A stretch of DNA of 5,544 nt from contig JAKATS010000170.1 in the NCBI GenBank assembly GCA_021818645.1, positions 1 through 5,544 on the forward strand, read 5' to 3'. Within the stretch, counting starts at the first letter, position 1. Each line of letters opens with the position of its first letter. This stretch comes from Acidobacteriota bacterium. GTDB lineage: Bacteria > Acidobacteriota > Terriglobia > Terriglobales > SCQP01. The position numbers and the translations under genes were made by a program. Below are positions 1 to 4,799 of the stretch, piece after piece. The notes under the pieces were generated by a model. It did no database searches and was not told the DNA's origin. It saw only the letters and a program-made list of their open reading frames with translations.

Positions 1-257
1 TCCGCTACGAAGGCCGCATGGCGATTCTCTGCATGGTGGGAGAAAGCATACGTTACCGGCCCGGCGTGGCGGCGCGTGTTTTTACCGCTTTGCGCGACAT
101 CAATATCCGCATGATTTCGCAAGGTGCTTCGGAAATCAATATCGGGGTGGTCATCGCCGACGATGATGTGCCTGCCGCCGTGACCCGGCTGCATGAGGCG
201 TTTTTTCAGGACCTTGATCCGGATGTTTTTGATGCCAGCAGCGGGCCTGAAGCCTGA
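1..257 (+). CDS. lysC: Aspartate kinase, C-terminal ACT region (5' end outside window)
   Basis: This is the last 84 residues of an aspartokinase, the enzyme that phosphorylates aspartate in the first step toward lysine, threonine, methionine and diaminopimelate. The first complete codon is at base 3 and the TGA stop is at 255-257. The visible part is the second half of the regulatory ACT region. Signature stretches are VGESIRYRPGVAARVF and, about 17 residues on, NIRMISQGASEINIG, both highly typical of aspartokinase C-termini. The tail DVPAAVTRLHEAFF is the final ACT helix and is followed by about 15 poorly conserved residues. The catalytic kinase domain lies upstream of the window. ACT domains of this enzyme bind lysine and/or threonine for feedback inhibition; which effector applies cannot be read here. 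The visible tail shows no frameshift or truncation. A fused aspartokinase-homoserine dehydrogenase is excluded because the protein ends right after the ACT domain. Confidence 0.95.
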   Translation, partial: RYEGRMAILCMVGESIRYRPGVAARVFTALRDINIRMISQGASEINIGVVIADDDVPAAVTRLHEAFFQDLDPDVFDASSGPEA

Positions 258-271
258 AGCATGGCCCTCGT

Positions 272-285
272 CCGCCGTGAGGCGG
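272..285 (+). other. Small GC hairpin with GTGA loop after lysC
   Basis: CCGCC and GGCGG form a perfect 5-bp stem closed by GTGA, a GNRA-type tetraloop in RNA. It sits 14 bases after the lysC stop. No T-run follows, so it does not look like an intrinsic terminator. It could be a 3'-end stabilising hairpin or chance in GC-rich DNA. Confidence 0.3.
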
Positions 286-300
286 CGCCGGAGCAAACGA

Positions 301-338
301 GATCGCATTGCTGCGGCAAGCGGCTCGGCGGTGCGATC
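301..338. repeat. Inverted repeat between lysC and the Trm112-like gene
   Basis: GATCGCA (301-307) and TGCGATC (332-338) are perfect inverted 7-mers separated by 24 bases. Inside the loop is a second small hairpin, TTGC (308-311) with GCAA (316-319). The element lies in the 126-bp gap before the Trm112-like gene. Without a T-run it is not an intrinsic terminator. It may be a structured RNA leader or a protein site, or chance. Confidence 0.3.
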
Positions 339-383
339 CGGGAATCTGCTAAGCTGGGTTGGACTTGATTCCGTCAGAGGTGC

Positions 384-569
384 ATGATTGTGGCCATTCG
401 TCGCGAACTGCTCGAAATACTGGCCTGTCCCCGGGATAAATCTCCTGTCCGCCTCACGGCTGACGGCGCCGGCCTTGTCTGTGATGTTTGCCGGATGGTT
501 TATCCGATTCGCGATGATATTCCCATCATGCTGATCGAAGAAGCCCGGCCCTTCACGGAAGCCTCATAA
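384..569 (+). CDS. Trm112-like / UPF0434 (YcaR-type) small zinc-ribbon protein
   Basis: This is a small Trm112-family protein of 61 residues, close to the usual 55-70. It shows the family pattern: a hydrophobic helix (ELLEIL), then ACPRDKSPVRL, a short loop, CDVC, and the closing PIRDDIPIML strand. Family members fold as a small zinc ribbon. Trm112 proper activates methyltransferases in eukaryotes and archaea; the bacterial role is unsettled. The first CPxC knuckle is CPRD here, leaving Cys15, Cys33 and Cys36, a variation also seen in other bacterial members. The start is uncertain. ATG 384 lies only three bases after AGAGG (376-380), whereas GTG 390 lies nine bases after it and gives an N-terminus (AIRRELLEIL) like other family members. 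It is probably co-transcribed with the glycosyltransferase 48 bases downstream. In E. coli the homologue ycaR lies between the LPS genes lpxK and kdsB, which fits this pairing. Confidence 0.88.
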   Translation: MIVAIRRELLEILACPRDKSPVRLTADGAGLVCDVCRMVYPIRDDIPIMLIEEARPFTEAS

Positions 570-586
570 ATCACTTGGACCGGGCG

Positions 587-606
587 CTCATGGGTGACTC
601 CATGAG
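587..606 (+). other. Perfect hairpin just upstream of the GT9 start
   Basis: CTCATGG (587-593) and CCATGAG (600-606) form a perfect 7-bp stem with the 6-base loop GTGACT. It ends 11 bases before the ATG of the glycosyltransferase, directly against its weak ribosome-binding region (CCGGAAA, 608-614). No T-run follows. Its position suits a translation-modulating or mRNA-processing structure in a Trm112-GT9 transcript, but no function is shown. Confidence 0.4.
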
Positions 607-617
607 ACCGGAAATTC

Positions 618-1706
618 ATGGAGCTGGCCTTAAGCCAAACTCTGCCTTCCCTGCCCCTTCATGCCGGCCTGGCTGTGATTCGGCCGCGCAGCCTGGGGGA
701 TATCATTCTGACCACTCCGGCTCTGCATGCAGTCAAGATCTGGCGGCCGGATCTACGCCTGGCCTGTGTGGTGGAAGACCATTTTGCCGCCGTGCTGGAA
801 AATAATCCCGATCTGGATGCGGTACTGGCGCTGCGCAGCCGTATGCAGCAGGACACCTCCGGTGAGTCCGGCAACTTCTGGCGGACCTGTCAACAGTTGC
901 GGCGCTTTGCTCCGCAGATGGTGGTGAATTTACATGCCGGCAATCAGGCGACCGGGCTGAGTATACTCGCCGGAGCCCGCTGGCGGGCGGGTTTTGCCCA
1001 GGGCCGCAATGCCTGGGCGCTCAATCGTGGAACTCCGCCGCATCCGCCCGAACCGGGCCGCAAATGCCCCCATGCCGCTGAGCATGTGGCCTCGCTGTTT
1101 TATTCCCTGGGTTTGCCTAAAACCGAACTGGGCCCGGCGCGGGTATATGCCGGCGCATCCGCCCGCGCGCGCCTGCGCACGCGGTTGCGTGCCTTCGGCA
1201 GCGGCCCCTGGATTTATCTGCATGTCCATGCCCGTGAATCGGCCATGCGCTGGCCTGACGCGCATATGACGGAACTGATCGTCTGGCTTTTTCAAAACCA
1301 TGGGTGGAAAACCGTCATGGCGCGGGAACCGGGGGCGCCGCGGCCCTGGGTGGAAGACACCATCGTCGAACGGGTGAACCGGCTGCTTCCGCGGCAAAAC
1401 GCGGCGGTTTTTATCCCCGAAACCGCCTGTTCCGATTTAATCGCGCTGATGGATGAATGTATGCTGGCCTGGGGCAATGACGGCGGGCCCTTGCATCTCG
1501 CGGCGGCGCTGGCAAAGCCGGTGCTGGCGATTTTTGGCCCGACCCATCCGGAAAACTGGCATCCCTGGCGGACTTCGTACCAGCTTTTACGGCCGGAAAA
1601 TTCCGGCGGCATCGGCACCATTCCGCCGGATGCGGTGCGCCAGGCCTTTCATGCCCTGATGTCGAGGGGGCAGTTTCCCAATCAAGTTAAGGACGCAGGC
1701 GATTAA
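618..1706 (+). CDS. Glycosyltransferase family 9, LPS heptosyltransferase-like
   Basis: A 362-residue protein of the usual length for family 9 (ADP-heptose:LPS heptosyltransferase type), a GT-B fold enzyme that adds sugars to the LPS core on the cytoplasmic face of the inner membrane. The N-terminal Rossmann domain opens with [14 protein letters not shown] (residues 21-34), the classic family motif, followed by [15 protein letters not shown]. The C-terminal donor-binding domain shows [14 protein letters not shown] (211-224) and, near the end, [18 protein letters not shown] (285-302) then [13 protein letters not shown] (305-317), the conserved D-G-G-P-x-H-x-A region. Start ATG 618 is the first ATG after an in-frame TGA at 603-605. 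Its ribosome site is weak (CCGGAAA) and a perfect hairpin lies just upstream. The stop overlaps that of rpmE by four bases. The exact acceptor and donor (heptose or another nucleotide sugar) cannot be read from sequence, so a waaC/waaF/waaQ name is not justified. Confidence 0.9.
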   Translation: MELALSQTLPSLPLHAGLAVIRPRSLGDIILTTPALHAVKIWRPDLRLACVVEDHFAAVLENNPDLDAVLALRSRMQQDTSGESGNFWRTCQQLRRFAPQMVVNLHAGNQATGLSILAGARWRAGFAQGRNAWALNRGTPPHPPEPGRKCPHAAEHVASLFYSLGLPKTELGPARVYAGASARARLRTRLRAFGSGPWIYLHVHARESAMRWPDAHMTELIVWLFQNHGWKTVMAREPGAPRPWVEDTIVERVNRLLPRQNAAVFIPETACSDLIALMDECMLAWGNDGGPLHLAAALAKPVLAIFGPTHPENWHPWRTSYQLLRPENSGGIGTIPPDAVRQAFHALMSRGQFPNQVKDAGD

Positions 1707-1918
1707 TTCTTTTGGGCGACCTTGGCGTACTTGCGCTGGAAGCGCTCTACGCGCCCGGCCGTATCCACCAGCTTCTGCTTACCGGTAAAAAAGGGATGGC
1801 ATTGGGAACAGATTTCCACATGCACATCGCCCTGATGGGTCGAGCGGGTGGCGAAAACATGGCCGCAGGCGCAAATTACGCGAATCGGATGATAATCGGG
1901 ATGGACATTGGCTTTCAT
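1703..1918 (-). CDS. rpmE: 50S ribosomal protein L31, zinc-binding (C+) type
   Basis: A complete 71-residue L31, a late-assembling protein of the large subunit that contributes to intersubunit bridging near the central protuberance. It begins [12 protein letters not shown] and carries four zinc-ligand cysteines as C16-x-C18 and C37-x2-C40, followed by [20 protein letters not shown], the family signature. The four-Cys set makes it the C+ form, as opposed to the cysteine-free paralogue induced under zinc shortage in some bacteria. ATG is at 1918-1916, preceded by a poor AAGAAA ribosome site. TATAAT lies only 13 bases before the ATG. The gene is a single-gene unit, divergent from the HAD phosphatase and convergent with the glycosyltransferase. 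Both stops lie within one TTAA (1703-1706). I do not see a typical structured L31 autoregulatory leader in the short upstream region. Confidence 0.97.
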   Translation of the reverse strand: MKANVHPDYHPIRVICACGHVFATRSTHQGDVHVEICSQCHPFFTGKQKLVDTAGRVERFQRKYAKVAQKN

Positions 1919-1931
1919 ATCGCAATTTCTT

Positions 1932-1937
1932 ATTATA
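1932..1937 (-). promoter_or_regulatory. Possible -10 box of rpmE
   Basis: On the minus strand the sequence reads TATAAT, a perfect sigma-70 -10 hexamer, 13 bases before the rpmE ATG. Nothing resembling TTGACA lies 16-18 bases upstream; that stretch is GC-rich. If it is used, transcription would begin about 6-9 bases before the start codon, giving an almost leaderless message. A chance match in an AT-rich gap is a real alternative. Confidence 0.35.
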
Positions 1938-1986
1938 GCGGAAATTTATTTTCGCCCCGCTCATCCGCGTTTTGCGCTTCTCTCGA

Positions 1987-1998
1987 GTTTTTAAAAAC
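1987..1998. repeat. Perfect 12-bp AT-rich palindrome in the rpmE/HAD divergent region
   Basis: GTTTTTAAAAAC is its own reverse complement. It lies between the divergent rpmE and HAD genes, three bases before a CATAAT hexamer on the plus strand. Symmetry plus position makes it a candidate operator or bend site. It could also be a coincidence of two homopolymer runs. Confidence 0.4.
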
Positions 1999-2000
1999 GG

Positions 2001-2006
2001 CATAAT
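2001..2006 (+). promoter_or_regulatory. Possible -10 box of the HAD gene
   Basis: CATAAT matches the sigma-70 -10 consensus at five of six positions and lies 10 bases before ATG 2017. The best-spaced -35 candidate (TTCTCT, 1978-1983, 17-bp spacer) is poor. Use of this box would give a very short leader if translation starts at 2017 and would exclude the alternative start ATG 2005. Confidence 0.3.
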
Positions 2007-2016
2007 GTTGGTGTCC

Positions 2017-2736
2017 ATGCCCGTCTCCGCCGCGCAGATTCTGCTGTTCGATGCCGATGATACGCTGTGGGAAAATAACATTTATTTTGAACGTGTGATC
2101 GGGCATTTTCTCGATCGCCTGGCGCATAGCCGCCTGAGCCGGGCCGACGTCCGCGGCCAATTAAATGCGATTGAGCGCCTGCAAATTGCCCGTTTGGGTT
2201 ACGGGGTGCGCAGCTTTGCGCGCGCCCTGGAGATGGCTTACCGGCAGTTGGCGGAAAAACCGCCCAGCGCAGAGGACATTGCCGACATCACCGCCCTGGC
2301 GCTGCAGATTGAACGGGAGCCGGTTCAACTGCTGCCCGATGTGGCCCGCACGCTGGCCGCTCTCCGCCGGCGTCATCGCATGATGCTGGTGACCAAGGGC
2401 GACTATGCCGAACAAAGCTCCAAGCTGGAGCGCTCGGGACTCAGTGAATATTTTGAACAATGCCATATTGTGGCGGAAAAAAATACCGGCTTCTATAAGC
2501 AATTACGCACTCGGATTCATGTCTCCGGCGCGGCATGCGCCCCGGCAGACGACAACATCTGGATGATCGGCAACAGTCCGCGATCAGACATCAACCCCGC
2601 CCTGACGGCGGGATTGCGGGCGGTGCTGATTCCCCATCCCCACACCTGGGTGCTGGAGCATGAAGACTTGCGCGAACCGCCCGCGGGACGTTTTCTTCGT
2701 CTGGAACAATTCCGGGATTTATGCCGGCATTTTTAA
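2017..2736 (+). CDS. HAD-superfamily hydrolase (phosphatase, YjjG/Gph-like class)
   Basis: A haloacid dehalogenase-fold hydrolase of about 239 residues, cytosolic and probably a phosphomonoesterase. From Met 2017: motif I is LLFDADDTLW (residues 9-18) with Asp12 the expected nucleophile, Asp14 the acid/base and Thr16. A helical cap follows (about 25-100). Motif II is MLVTKGD with Thr126. The motif III lysine is probably Lys155 in VAEKNTGFYK. Motif IV is MIGNSPRSDINPALTAG with Asp191. The usual Gly-Asp at the start of motif IV is Gly-Asn here, a pattern I know from a subset of HAD proteins, often followed as here by IPHPHTWVLEHE. The substrate is unknown. The start is uncertain: TTG 1972, ATG 2005 and ATG 2017 are all in frame, none has a good ribosome site, and 2017 gives the usual short lead into motif I. 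Its stop is two bases from that of the convergent sigma factor. Confidence 0.88.
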   Translation: MPVSAAQILLFDADDTLWENNIYFERVIGHFLDRLAHSRLSRADVRGQLNAIERLQIARLGYGVRSFARALEMAYRQLAEKPPSAEDIADITALALQIEREPVQLLPDVARTLAALRRRHRMMLVTKGDYAEQSSKLERSGLSEYFEQCHIVAEKNTGFYKQLRTRIHVSGAACAPADDNIWMIGNSPRSDINPALTAGLRAVLIPHPHTWVLEHEDLREPPAGRFLRLEQFRDLCRHF

Positions 2737-2738
2737 TT

Positions 2739-3299
2739 TCAGGCCGGGGCGGGAAAGCCCAAAACCGCATGGGGAGCGCCATCCCGCAGCAATGCCCTCC
2801 GCAATTGCAGCCGGGCATGCAACAGGCGCTGGCGGCAAACCGGGGCTTCCGCGCCCATTAAATCAACAATCCGCTCCATGGCATAGCCTTGCCAATCATG
2901 CAGCAGCAGGGTGAGCCTTTCGATGGGCTCCACGGTTTGTATCGCGCTCACCAGCCGGCCATCGCTGACCGACCGCAGGTAGGGTACGCGGTTGCGGGGA
3001 CGGTCGCGGCCCAGCGGACTCGGACTATGCCGCCGGGGCTGTTCCTGCACCGCGGCGCGCAGATGAAAAATCAGAAAACGGTCAATTTGCTCCTCCACGT
3101 CGGCAGCCTGCACTCCCGGCTGCAGCTGGCGCAGGCAGCCGATAAACACCATTTGTGTCAGGCGGTCGGCGGAATCTTTTTCGCCCAACATCCAGAGACA
3201 TAAGGCATGGACACGTTTTCTGTGCTGGTCAAAAATCCGGGTGCAAACTTCATCGGTATGAGAGCTGGAAGTGAATTGAAACTGTGCTCGACTGGCCAT
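2739..3299 (-). CDS. ECF-type (sigma-70 family) RNA polymerase sigma factor, divergent
   Basis: A 186-residue protein with the two-domain layout of extracytoplasmic-function sigma factors. Region 2 spans about residues 17-60 (EVCTRIFDQHRKRVHALCLW, then DRLTQMVFIGCLRQL, matching the D-x-x-Q-x-V-F core polymerase-binding pattern). A linker of about 60 residues follows, and region 4 spans about 125-172 (IERLTLLLHDWQGYAMERIV, then a helix-turn-helix ending RLLHARLQLRRALL). The match is clear but diverged: the usual acidic DAEDLTQEVF reads SADRLTQMVF. It would direct RNA polymerase to a special promoter set. ATG 3299 is strongly supported by a 10-base match to the 16S tail. No anti-sigma gene adjoins it: the gene downstream is a convergent phosphatase and the gene upstream is divergent ygfZ. 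How it is activated is therefore open. A perfect inverted repeat overlaps its possible promoter. Confidence 0.82.
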   Translation of the reverse strand: MASRAQFQFTSSSHTDEVCTRIFDQHRKRVHALCLWMLGEKDSADRLTQMVFIGCLRQLQPGVQAADVEEQIDRFLIFHLRAAVQEQPRRHSPSPLGRDRPRNRVPYLRSVSDGRLVSAIQTVEPIERLTLLLHDWQGYAMERIVDLMGAEAPVCRQRLLHARLQLRRALLRDGAPHAVLGFPAPA

Positions 3300-3300
3300 G

Positions 3301-3310
3301 GGATCACCTC
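3301..3310 (-). promoter_or_regulatory. Unusually long Shine-Dalgarno of the sigma gene
   Basis: The message reads GAGGTGATCC, complementary to ten consecutive bases of the common bacterial 16S 3' tail (GGATCACCTC). The GAGG core sits seven bases before the ATG, which fixes the start. Other genes here have weak or partial ribosome sites, so this one stands out. Confidence 0.8.
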
Positions 3311-3353
3311 AAAACCTTGGATCTGTGTTCGTGCCTGATAAAAACGTGATCGG

Positions 3354-3380
3354 AATATGAAAATGAACATGCATTTTCAA
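3354..3380 (-). promoter_or_regulatory. Possible promoter of the sigma gene
   Basis: On the minus strand TTGAAA (3380-3375; five of six to TTGACA) is followed after 17 bp by TATTCC (only the first three match TATAAT), or after 15 bp by CATATT (four of six). This would give a leader of roughly 45 bases. No GGAAC-type ECF -35 with a matching CGTC-type -10 is evident, so autoregulation is not supported. Confidence 0.3.
3358..3379. repeat. Perfect 8-6-8 inverted repeat, candidate operator
   Basis: TGAAAATG (3358-3365) and CATTTTCA (3372-3379) are perfect inverted octamers separated by AACATG. Arm length and total span (22 bp) suit a dimeric repressor or activator. The right arm covers the possible -35 of the minus-strand sigma gene, whose ATG is 59 bases away. 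Confidence 0.5.
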
Positions 3381-3532
3381 AGCCATTTGTGCCCGCTCTG
3401 CTTGGCCTGGGGCTTGTTGCGGCACGCCGGGAACAATTTTTCCCCTCGCATCCGGATTTATCCCTGCAATGCAAAGACTTAATCATGGTGCACGGCCTGA
3501 GCGAAGCCGCAGCGTATGCAAATAATCGTGAG

Positions 3533-3595
3533 CCCGGGAATGGAATTCGTGGTCATTGACTGTGCAAAAAATTCGAGTTGGTATCCCATTCCGGG
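3533..3595 (+). other. Imperfect stem-loop upstream of ygfZ
   Basis: GGAATGG (3537-3543) pairs perfectly with CCATTCC (3586-3592). CCC (3533-3535) pairs with GGG (3593-3595), leaving G3536 bulged, for a ten-pair stem around a 42-base loop. The loop contains the possible ygfZ -35. It may be a DNA control element or part of a leader RNA, or chance. Confidence 0.35.
3556..3584 (+). promoter_or_regulatory. Possible ygfZ promoter
   Basis: TTGACT (3556-3561) matches the -35 consensus at five of six positions. After 17 bp comes TGGTAT (3579-3584), which matches only three of six -10 positions. Transcription would start near 3591, giving a leader of about 80 bases to ATG 3670 or about 40 to ATG 3632. 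Confidence 0.28.
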
Positions 3596-3669
3596 ATTAG
3601 CATTTGGGAGTCGCCCACTGGCGAGGGCAATATGGCGAAGCTGCGCTTCGAACCGGTTATGCTGAAAAC

Positions 3670-4701
3670 ATGCGAATCAGTCCTTGCCTTGAGCTCTGGC
3701 CTGCCGGCGAGCGCGGGCTTTACCGGGGAGGGGAGTTGATATGGCAGCTGCCGGATGCCCCCACGAACGGAACCCAATCCTCTGACCGGAAGCTGCCGGT
3801 GTTCTGGGACTGGAGCTGGCGCGCGGTATTGCGAGCCCAGGGCCCCGATGCCAGAAAATGGCTCCACGGCATGCTGACCGCCAATGTGCGTGATTTGAAA
3901 CCCGGCCTGCATGCGCCAGCCCTCGCTTTGAATGCACGAGGCCACATGATCGCCACTCTCCAATTGGCTTGCATTGCCGCCGACACTTTCTTATTGCTCA
4001 CTGAAGAAACACAACGCTTTTCACTTTATGCCCAGTTGCGCCGATATATCATTCGGGAAAAAGTCGAGTTTTGCGATCTGGAGGAAAAATTATGCGCCTT
4101 GGCGATTGCGGGCCATTCGGAGAATATCAACGGGCCTGGCCTGCCGGATTTCCGCCCCAAACCTGGCGAAATTTTTACCCTGCCGGATCAGTCATCCTAT
4201 TGGGCCTGCCATTCCTGGCCTGATCCGGATTGCCCGCGGCAAATTTATGAATGGCTCGCGCCGCCGCCGATGATTCTGGAAACAGCGCGGCAATGGACCA
4301 CCGGTGCGGGACCGCGCTTGGAACCGGCGATCCTGCAGGAACAGCGCCGCATCGAAGCCGGCGTGCCTTTATGGCAGGCCGATATTCAGGAACGAATGCT
4401 GCCGCAAGAAGCTCGGCAAACCGCGGCGGTTGATTTTCATAAAGGCTGTTATCTCGGGCAGGAAATTGTGGAACGCATCCGGGCGCGCGGACAAGTCCAC
4501 CGCGGCTTATTCCGTATCCGCTCCCGGCAGGCCTTGCGGGCGGGAGATTCATTGCTCCGCGGCCAGGATAGCGCGGGGGAAGTCACCAGCGCGACGGCCT
4601 TGCGCGCGGATCTCTGGGCCGCGATGGCGATTTTGCGCCATGGAGAGCCCGGCGAGACGTTAACCACGATCACCGGCGGCTCCGTCACGGTTTTGGATTG
4701 A
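3670..4701 (+). CDS. ygfZ: YgfZ/GcvT-like folate-binding protein (iron-sulfur maturation type)
   Basis: A 343-residue member of the YgfZ branch of the GcvT family; E. coli YgfZ has 326. YgfZ is a tetrahydrofolate-binding cytosolic protein that helps assemble or repair certain Fe-S enzymes. From Met 3670: the N-terminal GcvT-like domain shows AVLRAQGPDARKWLHGMLT (residues 52-70), then the G-H-M-I-A-T strand. The diagnostic YgfZ motif K-G-C-Y-x-G-Q-E is at 258-265 with the key Cys260, preceded by RRIEAGVPLW and MLPQEA. The C-terminal barrel runs from VHRGLFRI to LRADLWAAMAILRH. The Cys motif separates it from true glycine-cleavage aminomethyltransferase. The 5' end is uncertain: ATG 3670 has no good ribosome site, TTG 3604 begins the open frame, and GTG 3799 follows CGGAAG. 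A different frame starting at ATG 3632 looks coding and has a better ribosome site, so a frameshift or leader peptide is possible. Confidence 0.88.
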   Translation: MRISPCLELWPAGERGLYRGGELIWQLPDAPTNGTQSSDRKLPVFWDWSWRAVLRAQGPDARKWLHGMLTANVRDLKPGLHAPALALNARGHMIATLQLACIAADTFLLLTEETQRFSLYAQLRRYIIREKVEFCDLEEKLCALAIAGHSENINGPGLPDFRPKPGEIFTLPDQSSYWACHSWPDPDCPRQIYEWLAPPPMILETARQWTTGAGPRLEPAILQEQRRIEAGVPLWQADIQERMLPQEARQTAAVDFHKGCYLGQEIVERIRARGQVHRGLFRIRSRQALRAGDSLLRGQDSAGEVTSATALRADLWAAMAILRHGEPGETLTTITGGSVTVLD

Positions 4702-4728
4702 TGGAAAGCATACCCGTTCCCCACCCGC

Positions 4729-4756
4729 TTGCGCCAGCCGCATTAACCCCGATAAT
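4729..4756 (+). promoter_or_regulatory. Likely sigma-70 promoter of the Cys/His mini-protein gene
   Basis: TTGCGC (4729-4734; conserved TTG) and GATAAT (4751-4756; five of six) are separated by 16 bp, in the 98-bp gap after ygfZ. Transcription would start near 4763, giving a leader of about 37 bases before ATG 4800. This is the best-formed promoter in the window, although the -35 is only half-matched. Confidence 0.45.
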
Positions 4757-4799
4757 CTGGATAAGAACGGTAATAAATCTATTTTTGGAGTGAGTGGAG

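Larger units (their letters stand above)
3311..3669. other. Gene-poor control region between the sigma gene and ygfZ
   Basis: I see no convincing gene in these roughly 360 bases. Composition is more AT-rich near the sigma gene (about 43% GC in 3301-3360) than in the coding parts. The region holds a perfect 8-6-8 inverted repeat (3358-3379), a small hairpin GGGAA/TTCCC (3429-3444) without a T-run, a long imperfect stem-loop (3533-3595) and promoter-like hexamers in both directions. A 60-codon minus-strand frame (3304-3486) has no ribosome site. A 35-codon plus-strand frame (3632-3739) has a good ribosome site and overlaps the start of ygfZ. Confidence 0.6.

Noticed and set aside
930..1397. Long minus-strand open frame of 155 codons inside the glycosyltransferase
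   Set aside because: It is a shadow of a clearly conserved GT9 gene in GC-rich DNA, and its translation is rich in Arg/Pro/Gly with no domain.
2747..2760. GGGC/GCCC hairpin after the HAD gene as a terminator
   Set aside because: The stem is four pairs, lacks a T-run on either strand and lies inside the sigma coding sequence.
3429..3444. GGGAA/TTCCC hairpin and GGAAC as an ECF-type promoter or terminator
   Set aside because: No CGTC-like -10 lies at proper spacing, the T's fall inside the hairpin rather than after it, and no gene on that strand ends nearby.
3304..3486. 60-codon minus-strand frame ending just before the sigma start
   Set aside because: It has no ribosome site at its ATG, the codon third positions are not GC-biased like the real genes here, the product resembles nothing known, and it covers the probable promoter, operator and ribosome site of the sigma gene.
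3643..3662. tRNA-like GGTTCGAAG on the minus strand
   Set aside because: It resembles a T-loop, but the flanking bases do not form a T-stem and no acceptor or anticodon arms fit nearby.
3553..4001. Minus-strand open frames opposite the start of ygfZ
   Set aside because: They lie antisense to conserved ygfZ sequence, show no recognisable domains, and look like composition-driven frames.
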